NCBI RefSeq assembly: GCF_004217185.1
Contig: NZ_SHKL01000001.1
Coordinates: forward strand, 929,001 to 993,000
Reading direction: 5' to 3'
Origin: Pseudonocardia sediminis
GTDB lineage: Bacteria > Actinomycetota > Actinomycetes > Mycobacteriales > Pseudonocardiaceae
DNA length: 64,000 nt
Part shown: positions 8,787-15,846 of the stretch, piece by piece
Position numbering within the stretch: the stretch's first letter is position 1
How the letters are laid out: each line of letters begins with the position of its first letter
Made by a program: the position numbers and the translations under genes
The notes under the pieces: generated by a model
The model's database searches: none
Seen by the model: the letters and a program-made list of their open reading frames with translations, nothing else
Told to the model about the DNA's origin: nothing

Positions 8787-9889
8787 AGCCAGTTGTTGCG
8801 GCGGAAGTTGCGGTAGAGCAGCCCGCAGACCACGGCGATGACGAGCAGCACCATCGGGTAGCCGAAGTTCCAGTGCAGCTCGGGCATGTAGTCGAAGTTC
8901 ATGCCGTAGACGCCGGCGACCATCGTCGGCACCGAGATCAGGCCCGCGTAGGCGGTGATCTTCCGCATGTCGTTGTTCTGCCGCATGCTGATCTTCGCCA
9001 GGACCGCGTCGACGAGCGTGGTCAGGAGCTCGTTGAACCCGGCGACCTGCTCGGCGACGCCACCGAGGTGGTCGTCGACGTCGCGGAAGTAGCTGCGCAC
9101 GTCGTGCGGGATCAGCGAGCTGTAGCCCTCCGACAGCTTGCGCATCGGCCCGACCAGCGGCATCACCGCGCGGCGCAGGTCGAGGATCTCGCGCTTCATG
9201 ACGTAGATCTGCTCGGGGTCCATCGTCGACTTCGGCGAGAACACCTCGGCCTCGATCTCGTCGATGTCGCCCTCGATCTCGCGGGCCACGTCGATGTAGG
9301 TGTCGACGACGTGGTCGGCGATCGCGTGCAGCACCACCGACGGGCCCAGCGCCAGCTGCTCGGGGTCCTCCTCGAGCCGGCGCCGGACGTCGCGCAGGCC
9401 GGAGTGGCGCCCGTGCCGGACGGTCACCACGAAGTCGCGGCCCAGGAACGCCATCACCTCGCCGGTCTCGACGATCTCGGTCGCCGCCGTCGGGTCGCGG
9501 TGCCCGACGTAGCGGACGGTCTTGAGCACCATGAACAGCGTCTCGTCGTAGCGCTCGAGCTTGGGGCGGTTGTGCGCGTGCACCGCGTCCTCGACGGCGA
9601 GCTCGTGCAGCCCGTAGGTCTCGGCGATGCCGTTGATCTGGTCCTCGGTCGGCTCGTGCAGGCCGATCCAGGCGAACCCCTCGCCGCGCTCGCGGACCTC
9701 GGAGATCGCCTCGTCGTGGGTCCACCGCCCGGGGAGGCGTTCGCCGTCGACGTAGACGGCGCAGTCGACCACGTAGGCCGAGAGCGGGACCCGCAGCTTC
9801 GGGGACTCACCGGGAGCGGCGCGCCCGGTCAGTCGTGCGCGGTGGCCCGCGGAACGGATCGCGGGACGCAGGTAGGACAGAGGCGGCAC
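8783..9889 (-). CDS. corA: CorA magnesium/cobalt channel
   Basis: 368 residues. The GTG at 9889 is chosen over the upstream ATG because AGGAGGG lies seven bases before it. A large cytosolic funnel domain (about 1-300, with the long helix LVDAVLAKISMRQNNDMRKI) is followed by two membrane helices; the first ends in the diagnostic YGMN (selectivity loop GMNFDYMPELHW) and the second is MVLLVIAVVCGLLYRNF. CorA pentamers admit Mg2+ and close when cytosolic Mg2+ is high. It lies in the same neighbourhood as the MgtE-N/DUF1003 pair. Confidence 0.95.
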   Translation of the reverse strand: MPPLSYLRPAIRSAGHRARLTGRAAPGESPKLRVPLSAYVVDCAVYVDGERLPGRWTHDEAISEVRERGEGFAWIGLHEPTEDQINGIAETYGLHELAVEDAVHAHNRPKLERYDETLFMVLKTVRYVGHRDPTAATEIVETGEVMAFLGRDFVVTVRHGRHSGLRDVRRRLEEDPEQLALGPSVVLHAIADHVVDTYIDVAREIEGDIDEIEAEVFSPKSTMDPEQIYVMKREILDLRRAVMPLVGPMRKLSEGYSSLIPHDVRSYFRDVDDHLGGVAEQVAGFNELLTTLVDAVLAKISMRQNNDMRKITAYAGLISVPTMVAGVYGMNFDYMPELHWNFGYPMVLLVIAVVCGLLYRNFRRNNWL

Positions 9890-10196
9890 GAGGCCCTCCT
9901 TGCGGGGACGGGCGCGGCGCCCCGGGATCCGGGGCACCACCTGGGCGGAGACGATCTACGCCCCCCGTCCGGCGCGCCCGTGCTTGTCAGCCGGTGTGCG
10001 CGGAGCTCGGGAGGCGGTACGTACTGCCAACCGGTGTCATCGACACCGCGCTCACCTCCTGCTCGTTCGATCGTCGCGCCGGGACGGGCGGTTACGGACA
10101 TCACGTCGGTCCGTGCGCACTACACCGCCGTCCCGTTCCGGGCCACCGGATAGATTACTCCCGCAACATGACGGTCGAGTGATGGAGGCATGGACG
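9890..10196. other. 307-bp divergent intergenic region, corA to MaoC gene
   Basis: No coding frame with actinobacterial codon bias is seen. The part nearest the MaoC gene is AT-richer than its surroundings, and TAGATT at 10151-10156 could serve as a -10 element for it. The middle (10005-10075) contains short inverted segments but no stem longer than 7 bp. No recognisable Mg2+ riboswitch was found upstream of corA. Confidence 0.4.
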
Positions 10197-10700
10197 GTGC
10201 AGTTCGGTCGCTACTACGAGGAGTTCGAGGTCGGTGCGGTCTACAAGCACTGGCCCGGGAAGACGGTCACCGAGTACGACGACCACCTCTTCTGCCTGAT
10301 CACGATGAACCACCACCCGCTGCACCTGGACTCGAACTACGCCGAGGAGACGACCGACTTCGGCAAGAACGTCGTGGTCGGCAACTACATCTACTCGCTG
10401 CTGCTGGGGATGTCGGTGCCCGACGTCTCGGGCAAGGCGATCGCGAACCTCGAGGTCGAGTCGCTCAAGCACACCAAGCCGACGTTCCACGGCGACACGA
10501 TCTACGGCGAGACCGAGGTCCTGGACAAGACCGAGTCGAAGTCCAAGGACGACCGGGGCGTGGTGTACGTCGAGACCCGCGGCTACAAGCAGGACGGCAC
10601 GGTCGTCTGCACCTTCCGCCGCAAGGTGATGATCCCGAAGAAGTCCTACGGCGAGGCCCGCGGCGGGGAGCAGCCCGGCCGCCCGACGCCGAACGTCTGA
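10197..10700 (+). CDS. MaoC-family hydratase, mesaconyl-CoA hydratase candidate
   Basis: 167 residues from GTG 10197 (GGAGG at 10184-10188); an in-frame ATG at 10182 lies inside the ribosome-binding site. The sequence starts QFGRYYEEFEVGAVYKHWPG and holds a hot-dog fold with the hydratase motif around FCLITMNHHPLHLD and KPTFHGDTIYGETEVLD. MaoC enzymes hydrate enoyl-CoA or unsaturated dicarboxyl-CoA esters. With the lyase at 3417 and dehydrogenase at 5692 it would supply the mesaconyl-CoA to beta-methylmalyl-CoA step of the ethylmalonyl-CoA pathway. A hydratase of branched-chain degradation is the alternative. Confidence 0.85.
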   Translation: MQFGRYYEEFEVGAVYKHWPGKTVTEYDDHLFCLITMNHHPLHLDSNYAEETTDFGKNVVVGNYIYSLLLGMSVPDVSGKAIANLEVESLKHTKPTFHGDTIYGETEVLDKTESKSKDDRGVVYVETRGYKQDGTVVCTFRRKVMIPKKSYGEARGGEQPGRPTPNV

Positions 10701-10713
10701 GAACCGGCCCCGG

Positions 10714-11127
10714 TCAGATCCGGGGCAGCACGCCCCAGCCGTCGAGGGTCTCGGTGAGGCCCTCGACGAGCGGCAGTGCGGCGAACGCGGCGGCGTCCAC
10801 GAAGCGGGCGTCGGTCGCGTCGTCGCCGGCGCGCAGCGACCCCGCTGCGCCGTCCGGGTGTTCGACGGAGCACAGGTAGTCGGCGATGCGGTAGCGCCCG
10901 CGTTCGACCGAGCCGACCAGCGGCCCGACGGAGACGCTCAGCCCGGTCTCCTCGGCCATCTCCCGGACCAGGGCGGTGTGGTCGTCCTCACCGGACTCGA
11001 CCCGGCCGCCGGGGACCGACCAGAGTCCACGACCGGGCTCGTTGCCCCGCCGGATGAGCAGGAGACGGCCGTCGGCGTCGAACAAGATTCCCCCCACACA
11101 GGGGACGTGTCGGCTACCCTCGGTCAT
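10714..11127 (-). CDS. Nudix hydrolase
   Basis: 137 residues from ATG 11127; the open frame runs 41 codons further upstream but the family N-terminus (HVPCVGGILFDADGRLLLIRR) begins here. The Nudix box is complete: GGRVESGEDDHTALVREMAEETG, with the Mg2+-binding REMAEE core. Nudix enzymes hydrolyse nucleoside diphosphates linked to another group; this one has the short MutT-like layout and no domain that fixes the substrate. It is convergent with the MaoC gene (13 bp) and divergent from the 50-residue membrane protein. Confidence 0.88.
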   Translation of the reverse strand: MTEGSRHVPCVGGILFDADGRLLLIRRGNEPGRGLWSVPGGRVESGEDDHTALVREMAEETGLSVSVGPLVGSVERGRYRIADYLCSVEHPDGAAGSLRAGDDATDARFVDAAAFAALPLVEGLTETLDGWGVLPRI

Positions 11128-11231
11128 GCGGGGCCACGGTACGCTGCCCGCGTGCCGGTACCGTTCAACGAGGGCCGTCCGGTACGACTGAACGGGCAAG
11201 TACCTACGGGCTGAACGGTGGTCGGGTTTAC

Positions 11232-11384
11232 GTGAAGAGAGTTCTGACACTTCTCGCAGTGGCCCTCGTTGTCTTCTTGATCTTGACGAACCCGAACGGC
11301 GCTTCGAACTCCGTTCAGAACATCGGGAACATCCTCTACAACGCGGCCCAGTCGGTCACCGTGTTCTTCACCAACCTGTTCTGA
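11232..11384 (+). CDS. 50-residue single-span membrane protein
   Basis: GTG at 11232 to TGA at 11384 encodes MKRVLTLLAVALVVFLILTN followed by PNGASNSVQNIGNILYNAAQSVTVFFTNLF. The first 20 residues form one membrane helix with a Lys-Arg start, and a polar Asn-rich stretch with a second hydrophobic end follows. The stop lies 2 bp before the start of the PH-domain gene, so the two are almost certainly co-translated. Codon use is less GC-rich than the neighbours (TTCTTGATCTTGACGAAC). It is shorter than common gene-calling limits. No family is recognised. It could be a small subunit or regulator of the PH-domain membrane protein. Confidence 0.72.
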   Translation: MKRVLTLLAVALVVFLILTNPNGASNSVQNIGNILYNAAQSVTVFFTNLF

Positions 11385-11386
11385 CC

Positions 11387-11941
11387 GTGCTCGCCCCCCG
11401 GGAGATCGACGAGTACCTGCTCCCCACGGAGCGGCGCGTCATCCGTGTCCGCCAGCACTGGGCCGTCATGGCCAAGCACATCTGGCAGACGCTGTTCTTC
11501 CTGGTGGCGATGGTCGTCGTCGAGAGCGTGCTGGACGGCCGGGCGTCCCCGGACGTCGACGTCATCATCGACAACCTGGCGTTCTACCTGTCGCTGGTGG
11601 CGGTCCTGCGGTTCACCGCGAACACGATCCTGTGGTGGATCGAACGGATCGTCATCACCGACAAACGGGTGATGATCGCCCAGGGCATCATCGTGCACAA
11701 CGTGGGCATGATGCCGCTGGGCAAGGTCACGGACCTGACGTTCCGGCGCACGCTCTCGGGACGCATGCTCGGCTACGGGACGATGGTCGTGGAGTCCGCG
11801 GGCCAGATCCAGGCGCTGAACCAGATCGACTTCATGCCGCGGCCGGAGGAGATCTACGAGGCGCTCTCGGAACTGGTGTTCGGGGAGAAGGGCAAGACCC
11901 GCGCGACCGGCATGCTGGCCAAGCCGCGCTGGCGGCGCTGA
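11387..11941 (+). CDS. Bacterial PH-domain (bPH2/DUF304-type) membrane protein
   Basis: 184 residues from GTG 11387. A short leader (YLLPTERRVIRVRQHW) precedes two membrane helices (about residues 30-48 and 62-82: IWQTLFFLVAMVVVESVL, FYLSLVAVLRFTANTILWW), then the PH-like domain (VITDKRVMIAQGIIVHNVGMMPLGKVTDL ... GYGTMVVESAG). This is the YdbT/YvbH layout: a membrane-tethered beta-barrel of unknown ligand. It is coupled to the tiny membrane protein upstream. Cell-envelope location is clear; the role is not. Confidence 0.85.
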   Translation: MLAPREIDEYLLPTERRVIRVRQHWAVMAKHIWQTLFFLVAMVVVESVLDGRASPDVDVIIDNLAFYLSLVAVLRFTANTILWWIERIVITDKRVMIAQGIIVHNVGMMPLGKVTDLTFRRTLSGRMLGYGTMVVESAGQIQALNQIDFMPRPEEIYEALSELVFGEKGKTRATGMLAKPRWRR

Positions 11942-11966
11942 GCCGCTGATCGACGGCTAGGGTCCG

Positions 11967-12869
11967 GTGGTGGCCTCTGCCGACGCTCGCCCCCGCATCG
12001 ACCTGCACACCCACTCGAACGTCTCCGACGGCACCGACTCGCCGGCGGAGCTGGTCGCGGCCGCCTCGGCGGCCGGCGTCGACGTCGTGGCGATCACCGA
12101 CCACGACACCACCGGCGGCTGGGACGAGGCCGTCGCCGCGTGCCCGCCCGGGCTGACGCTGGTGCGCGGCGCCGAGTTCTCGTGCCTGAGCCCGACCGGG
12201 CGCGAGGGCGAGGAGCGTTGTTCGGTGCACCTGCTCGGATACCTGTTCGACCCGGAGCACCCGTCGATCACGGCCGAGCAGTCCCGGTTGCGCGACGAGC
12301 GCGTGACCCGGCTGCACACGATGATCGGGCGGATGGCCGACGACGGGTACCCCGTCGACGTCGACACCGTCTTCTCCTACCTGCCCGAGGGCGGCACGGC
12401 CGGGCGCCCGCACCTGGCCCGTGCGCTGGTCAAGGCCGGTGTCGTGCCCTCGGTCGACGAGGCGTTCGCGAAGCTGCTGCACAACGACAGCCCCTACTAC
12501 GTGCCGCGCGCGGACACCGCCGTGGAGACGGCGGTGGAGATGATCCGCGCGGCCGGCGGGGTGCCGGTGTTCGCCCACCCGCTGGCCCGCAAGCGCGGGA
12601 CGGTGATCGAGCCGTCGGTGCTGGTCGACCTCGTGGCGCACGGCCTCGGCGGGGTCGAGGTCGACCACCCGAACCACGCCCCGGAGGACCGGGAGCTGCT
12701 GCGCGCCCTGGTCGCCGAGCACGGCCTGCTGGGTACGGGGTCCAGCGACTACCACGGCACGAACAAGACCACCCCGATCGCGGCCGAGACCACCGACCCG
12801 GAGGTCTACTCCGCGCTCGTCGCGCAGGCGACCGGTGTCGAGGTCGTCGGGGCCCCGGCCCGCCGGTAG
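11967..12869 (+). CDS. PHP-domain phosphoesterase (YciV/RnaAM type)
   Basis: 300 residues; GTG at 11967 (a second GTG follows directly). The metal ligands of the PHP family are all present: IDLHTHSNVSDG (HxH), ITDHDTTGGWDEAV, GAEFSC, VFAHPLARKRG and SSDYHGTNK. The closest characterised relatives are the E. coli 5'-3' exoribonuclease/3',5'-nucleotide phosphatase YciV and related trinuclear metal phosphoesterases. An inserted helical arm lies at residues about 85-160. Cytosolic; substrate (RNA ends or pAp-like nucleotide) inferred from the family. Confidence 0.85.
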   Translation: MVASADARPRIDLHTHSNVSDGTDSPAELVAAASAAGVDVVAITDHDTTGGWDEAVAACPPGLTLVRGAEFSCLSPTGREGEERCSVHLLGYLFDPEHPSITAEQSRLRDERVTRLHTMIGRMADDGYPVDVDTVFSYLPEGGTAGRPHLARALVKAGVVPSVDEAFAKLLHNDSPYYVPRADTAVETAVEMIRAAGGVPVFAHPLARKRGTVIEPSVLVDLVAHGLGGVEVDHPNHAPEDRELLRALVAEHGLLGTGSSDYHGTNKTTPIAAETTDPEVYSALVAQATGVEVVGAPARR

Positions 12870-12979
12870 CGGCCGCCGGGGGCGGCCGGTCGCGATCGCG
12901 CACGGCCCGTGGTCGTGCCGGTGCGGACCGGTACCGTGGCACCGGTGGGTACGACCGACTGCGGACGGAGCTCGTCGGA

Positions 12980-13837
12980 GTGAGTGCGGGATCCGAACAG
13001 CTGGGTTTCGACCTCCTCGACGACGCCTTCGCCGCGCCCGCCCTGCACCGCGTGACCCCCGCGCGCCTGGCGACGTGGGACTCCTGCCCGCGCCGGTTCC
13101 GGATGCTCTACCTGGACCGGCCCGCACCGGCCCGCGGCGGGGCCTGGGCGCACACCACGCTCGGCGCCGTCGTGCACCTCGCGCTGCGCGCCCTGTTCGA
13201 CCTGCCCCCGCGGAGCCGGACGCCGGCCGCCGCGGCGGCGCTGGTGGACCGCAACTGGTCCGACGAGGGCTTCCGTGACGCCGCGCAGATCGCCGAGTAC
13301 CGGGAGCGTGCGCGGGAGTGGCTCGCCGCCGTCGCGACCGGCCCGGACGGCGACGACGAGCCCCTCGCCCTGGAACGCCGGGTCGTGGCGCCGGTCGGGT
13401 CCCTGCTGGTCGAGGGACGGGTCGACCGGATCGACGACCGTGACGGGCGGGCCGTGATCGTCGACTACAAGACCGGACGCGGCGTGCCCGACGACGGACG
13501 GGCCCGCGACTCGCAGGCGCTCGCCCTCTATGCGATGGCCACCGAGCACGTCCTGCGCCGCCCGTGCCGCCGCGTCGAGCTGCACCACGTGCCGACCGGC
13601 GAGGTCGCCGCATGGGAGCACGACGACGCGTCGCTGCGCGCGCACCGGGAACGGGCCGAGGCCCAGGCCGCCGACTCCGCCGCGGCCGCGGCGCAGCTGG
13701 AGGCCGGGGGCGGCCCGGAGGCGCTGTTCCCGGTCCGGACGGGACCGCAGTGCGGCACCTGCACCGTGCGCCGCAACTGCCCGGCCGGCCGGGCCGCCGT
13801 CGAGGAGCCGCAGCCGTGGGCGCTGCTCGCCCCGTGA
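12980..13837 (+). CDS. Stand-alone RecB/Cas4-like PD-(D/E)XK nuclease with Fe-S cysteines
   Basis: 285 residues from GTG 12980. A single PD-(D/E)XK domain: His in TLGAVVHLAL, Asp in VEGRVDRIDD, then AVIVDYKTGRG, and the QALALYAMA helix. One Cys near the N-terminus (WDSCPRRFRM) and three at the C-terminus (CGTCTVRRNCPAG) form the four-Cys iron-sulfur staple of AddB/AdnA/Cas4 nucleases. It has no helicase domain, unlike AdnA further along this window. Such RecB-family exonucleases are conserved in actinobacteria with no firm role. Its GTGA stop/start overlap couples it to the next gene. Confidence 0.86.
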   Translation: MSAGSEQLGFDLLDDAFAAPALHRVTPARLATWDSCPRRFRMLYLDRPAPARGGAWAHTTLGAVVHLALRALFDLPPRSRTPAAAAALVDRNWSDEGFRDAAQIAEYRERAREWLAAVATGPDGDDEPLALERRVVAPVGSLLVEGRVDRIDDRDGRAVIVDYKTGRGVPDDGRARDSQALALYAMATEHVLRRPCRRVELHHVPTGEVAAWEHDDASLRAHRERAEAQAADSAAAAAQLEAGGGPEALFPVRTGPQCGTCTVRRNCPAGRAAVEEPQPWALLAP

Positions 13838-14589
13838 GCGCCGCCGACCGCCTGCCGCCCGACCGCCTGCCCCCGGACCGCCGGCCGTCCGGTCATGGAC
13901 CTCGTGACCGCCCCCGTGCGGACCCGCCCCGTGCCGATCCGCCCCGTGTCGATCCACGCGGCGCCGATCGACGCGGTGCCGATCCGCGCGGTGCCGATCC
14001 GCACGGTGCCGATCCGCGGGGTGGCGGGCGGCCGGGCTCCGATCCGTGGGGTGCCGATCGGGGCCGGGCCGACGGGTCCGGGCGGCACGCCCGGGTGCGG
14101 CGCGCCGACGGCGGACCGCGACCGGCCTCCGAGGGCTGGGACGTCGAGGAGGGCTGGGGCGGTCCCGCCGCCCCCCGCCGTCCGCAGCGCGGCGATCGAG
14201 GGTCCGGCACCGATGCGCGCCGCGGCGCCTCCGACCGGAACGGGCGTCCGGACCCGGGCGAGCGCCGGGAGCGGGGCGGGCGAGGGCCGGACCGGGCCGT
14301 GAGGGCGTCCCTGCCGTTCTGGGACCGGATGCTGCGGGGGCTGGCCGGGGTGCTGGCCGGCGGGCTCGTGGTGCTGTCCCTGGGCCTGTTCGGCGTGTGG
14401 TTGTTCAGCGACGACTGGGGCGTTCCCGGCCCGGGCGGGTTCACCGTGTTCTGGCACCTCGTCGGCGCGGTGGTGGCCGTCGGTGGTCAGCGTCTCGCGG
14501 ACCGCCGTCCGGACCGCACCGGTTCCCTGGCCGCCGCGGTGGTGGTCGGGACGGCCGCGCTCGTCCTGGGCCTGGCCTGGTTCCTCTGA
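13834..14589 (+). CDS. Pro/Arg-rich repeat protein with C-terminal membrane domain
   Basis: 251 residues from GTG 13834, which overlaps the nuclease stop by 4 bases. The first 150 residues are low-complexity (RADPPR, GADPRGADPHG units; strongly basic), coded by the 15-bp repeat listed separately. The C-terminal 95 residues have three hydrophobic segments (GLAGVLAGGLVVLSLGLFGVW, FTVFWHLVGAVVAVGG, AAAVVVGTAALVLGLAWFL). No family is recognised. The cytosolic basic tail and the tight coupling to a nuclease gene are the only clues to role. Confidence 0.62.
   Translation: MSAADRLPPDRLPPDRRPSGHGPRDRPRADPPRADPPRVDPRGADRRGADPRGADPHGADPRGGGRPGSDPWGADRGRADGSGRHARVRRADGGPRPASEGWDVEEGWGGPAAPRRPQRGDRGSGTDARRGASDRNGRPDPGERRERGGRGPDRAVRASLPFWDRMLRGLAGVLAGGLVVLSLGLFGVWLFSDDWGVPGPGGFTVFWHLVGAVVAVGGQRLADRRPDRTGSLAAAVVVGTAALVLGLAWFL
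13918..14065 (+). repeat. 15-bp in-frame tandem repeat
   Basis: Imperfect copies of GCGGTGCCGATCCGC repeat for about 150 bp. In the coding frame they give the pentapeptide R/H-G-A-D-P. Such repeats change copy number by slippage, so the length of this tail is likely to vary between strains. Confidence 0.7.
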
Positions 14590-14599
14590 ACGGATCGGG

Positions 14600-15823
14600 T
14601 CAGCGCGGCCCGAGCGCGACGACGTCCTGACCGCGCAGCTCCACCAGCACCGATCCCTGGGCGGAGACCTGTACCGCCCCGGTCCAGCCCGCCCGGTCCA
14701 CGGGGACGGTGGCGCGGGAGGCCCCGGTGGCGGGGTCGACGTCGGCGAGCCCGCCCGGGACCGGGACCAGCAGCCGGTCGCCGTAGGGGACGCCCGGGCC
14801 GAGGGTGCCGCGCAGCGTCCAGAGCGGTTCGAGCGTCGTGCGGTCGAGCGCGACCGTCGCGGCGCCGGTCCACCAGTAGAGGTCGCCGTCGTCGCGGGTC
14901 ACCCGGGCGACGCCGTCGGTGGGGGTGAACACCGGTGACCCGACGGCCAGCGGGAACTCCCCGATCCGGCTGCCGGAGCGGTCCAGGAGCAGCAGCCGCG
15001 GCTCGCCGGGCAGCAGCACCGCGACCCGGTCGGCGACGACGGCGACCACCTGTGCGCCGCGCACGCCCAGCTCGGCGGACGAGTCCGCCGCGGGCTGGTC
15101 GCCCTTGGCCGAGTCCGGGCGCAGGACGGTGAGGCGCTGCGAGGCGTCCGACGGGCAGTCCTCGGCCACCGCGACCCGGCCCCCACCGGCGGCGAACGAG
15201 GAGTAGGTGCACCCGGTCCTCGGCTGGTCGCCCGGCTCCTCGAGCGCGCGCACGTTGCCGTACTCGGTGGTCCGGACCAGGTCCGAGCGCATCGTCTCCA
15301 GGTAGTCCGGCCCGGTGGCCAGCAGCGGGCCGTCACCGATCAGGCGGGTCCCGGGACGGACGTCGAGGGTGCGGGCGGGTCCGCGTGCGCCGGTGGACGG
15401 GTTCAGTGCGGTGAGCTCGCTGCAGTACTCGTCGTTGCGGTAGTCGGCGAGCACCCGGCCGAACGCCGACGCGACCGTGCACAACGGAAGGTCGCGGGTG
15501 TAGCTCCAGCGTTCCTGCCCGGTCCGGGCGTCGCGGCCGGAGACCGTCGAGCCACCGGCCACGACGACGCCGTCACCGGCCGCGATCGGGGCCGGGGTGG
15601 CCGGGCTCGGAGCGCGCCACAGCTCGGTGAACCCGTCCGGCACGGCTCCGGCCGGCGCCGGGGCGACGGCGGGCGCCGCGGCGGTCACCGACTCGGTGTT
15701 CGCCGCCGGGCTCTGCACCGCGTAGAGGATCGCGACCCCGGCCAGCAACACGACGAGCACCGCGGCGACCAGATGGTCGCCGCGGTGACGTCGTTCGGGT
15801 GCGGGAAGGCGGGACCGCAGCAC
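14600..15823 (-). CDS. Membrane-anchored PQQ-like beta-propeller protein
   Basis: 407 residues from GTG 15823. One N-terminal membrane helix (about 17-38, LVAAVLVVLLAGVAILYAV), an Ala/Pro linker, then a seven- or eight-bladed propeller with the PQQ/YVTN pattern (VSGRDARTGQERWSY, VALDRTTLEPLWTL, LADVDPATGASRATVPVD). The propeller should lie outside the membrane; two Cys pairs fit an oxidising compartment. A gene of this kind follows rhlE in mycobacteria (recalled, Rv3212). It starts 23 bp after the rhlE stop, so both probably share one transcript. Function unknown; BamB-like scaffolding is one possibility. Confidence 0.78.
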   Translation of the reverse strand: MLRSRLPAPERRHRGDHLVAAVLVVLLAGVAILYAVQSPAANTESVTAAAPAVAPAPAGAVPDGFTELWRAPSPATPAPIAAGDGVVVAGGSTVSGRDARTGQERWSYTRDLPLCTVASAFGRVLADYRNDEYCSELTALNPSTGARGPARTLDVRPGTRLIGDGPLLATGPDYLETMRSDLVRTTEYGNVRALEEPGDQPRTGCTYSSFAAGGGRVAVAEDCPSDASQRLTVLRPDSAKGDQPAADSSAELGVRGAQVVAVVADRVAVLLPGEPRLLLLDRSGSRIGEFPLAVGSPVFTPTDGVARVTRDDGDLYWWTGAATVALDRTTLEPLWTLRGTLGPGVPYGDRLLVPVPGGLADVDPATGASRATVPVDRAGWTGAVQVSAQGSVLVELRGQDVVALGPR

Positions 15824-15846
15824 GGGGGAGCGGGAGGACCGTCCGG

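Noticed and set aside
9890..10196. Mg2+ riboswitch before corA
   Set aside because: No M-box core or long paired leader was seen, and the ribosome-binding site stands directly before the start with no sequestering complement.
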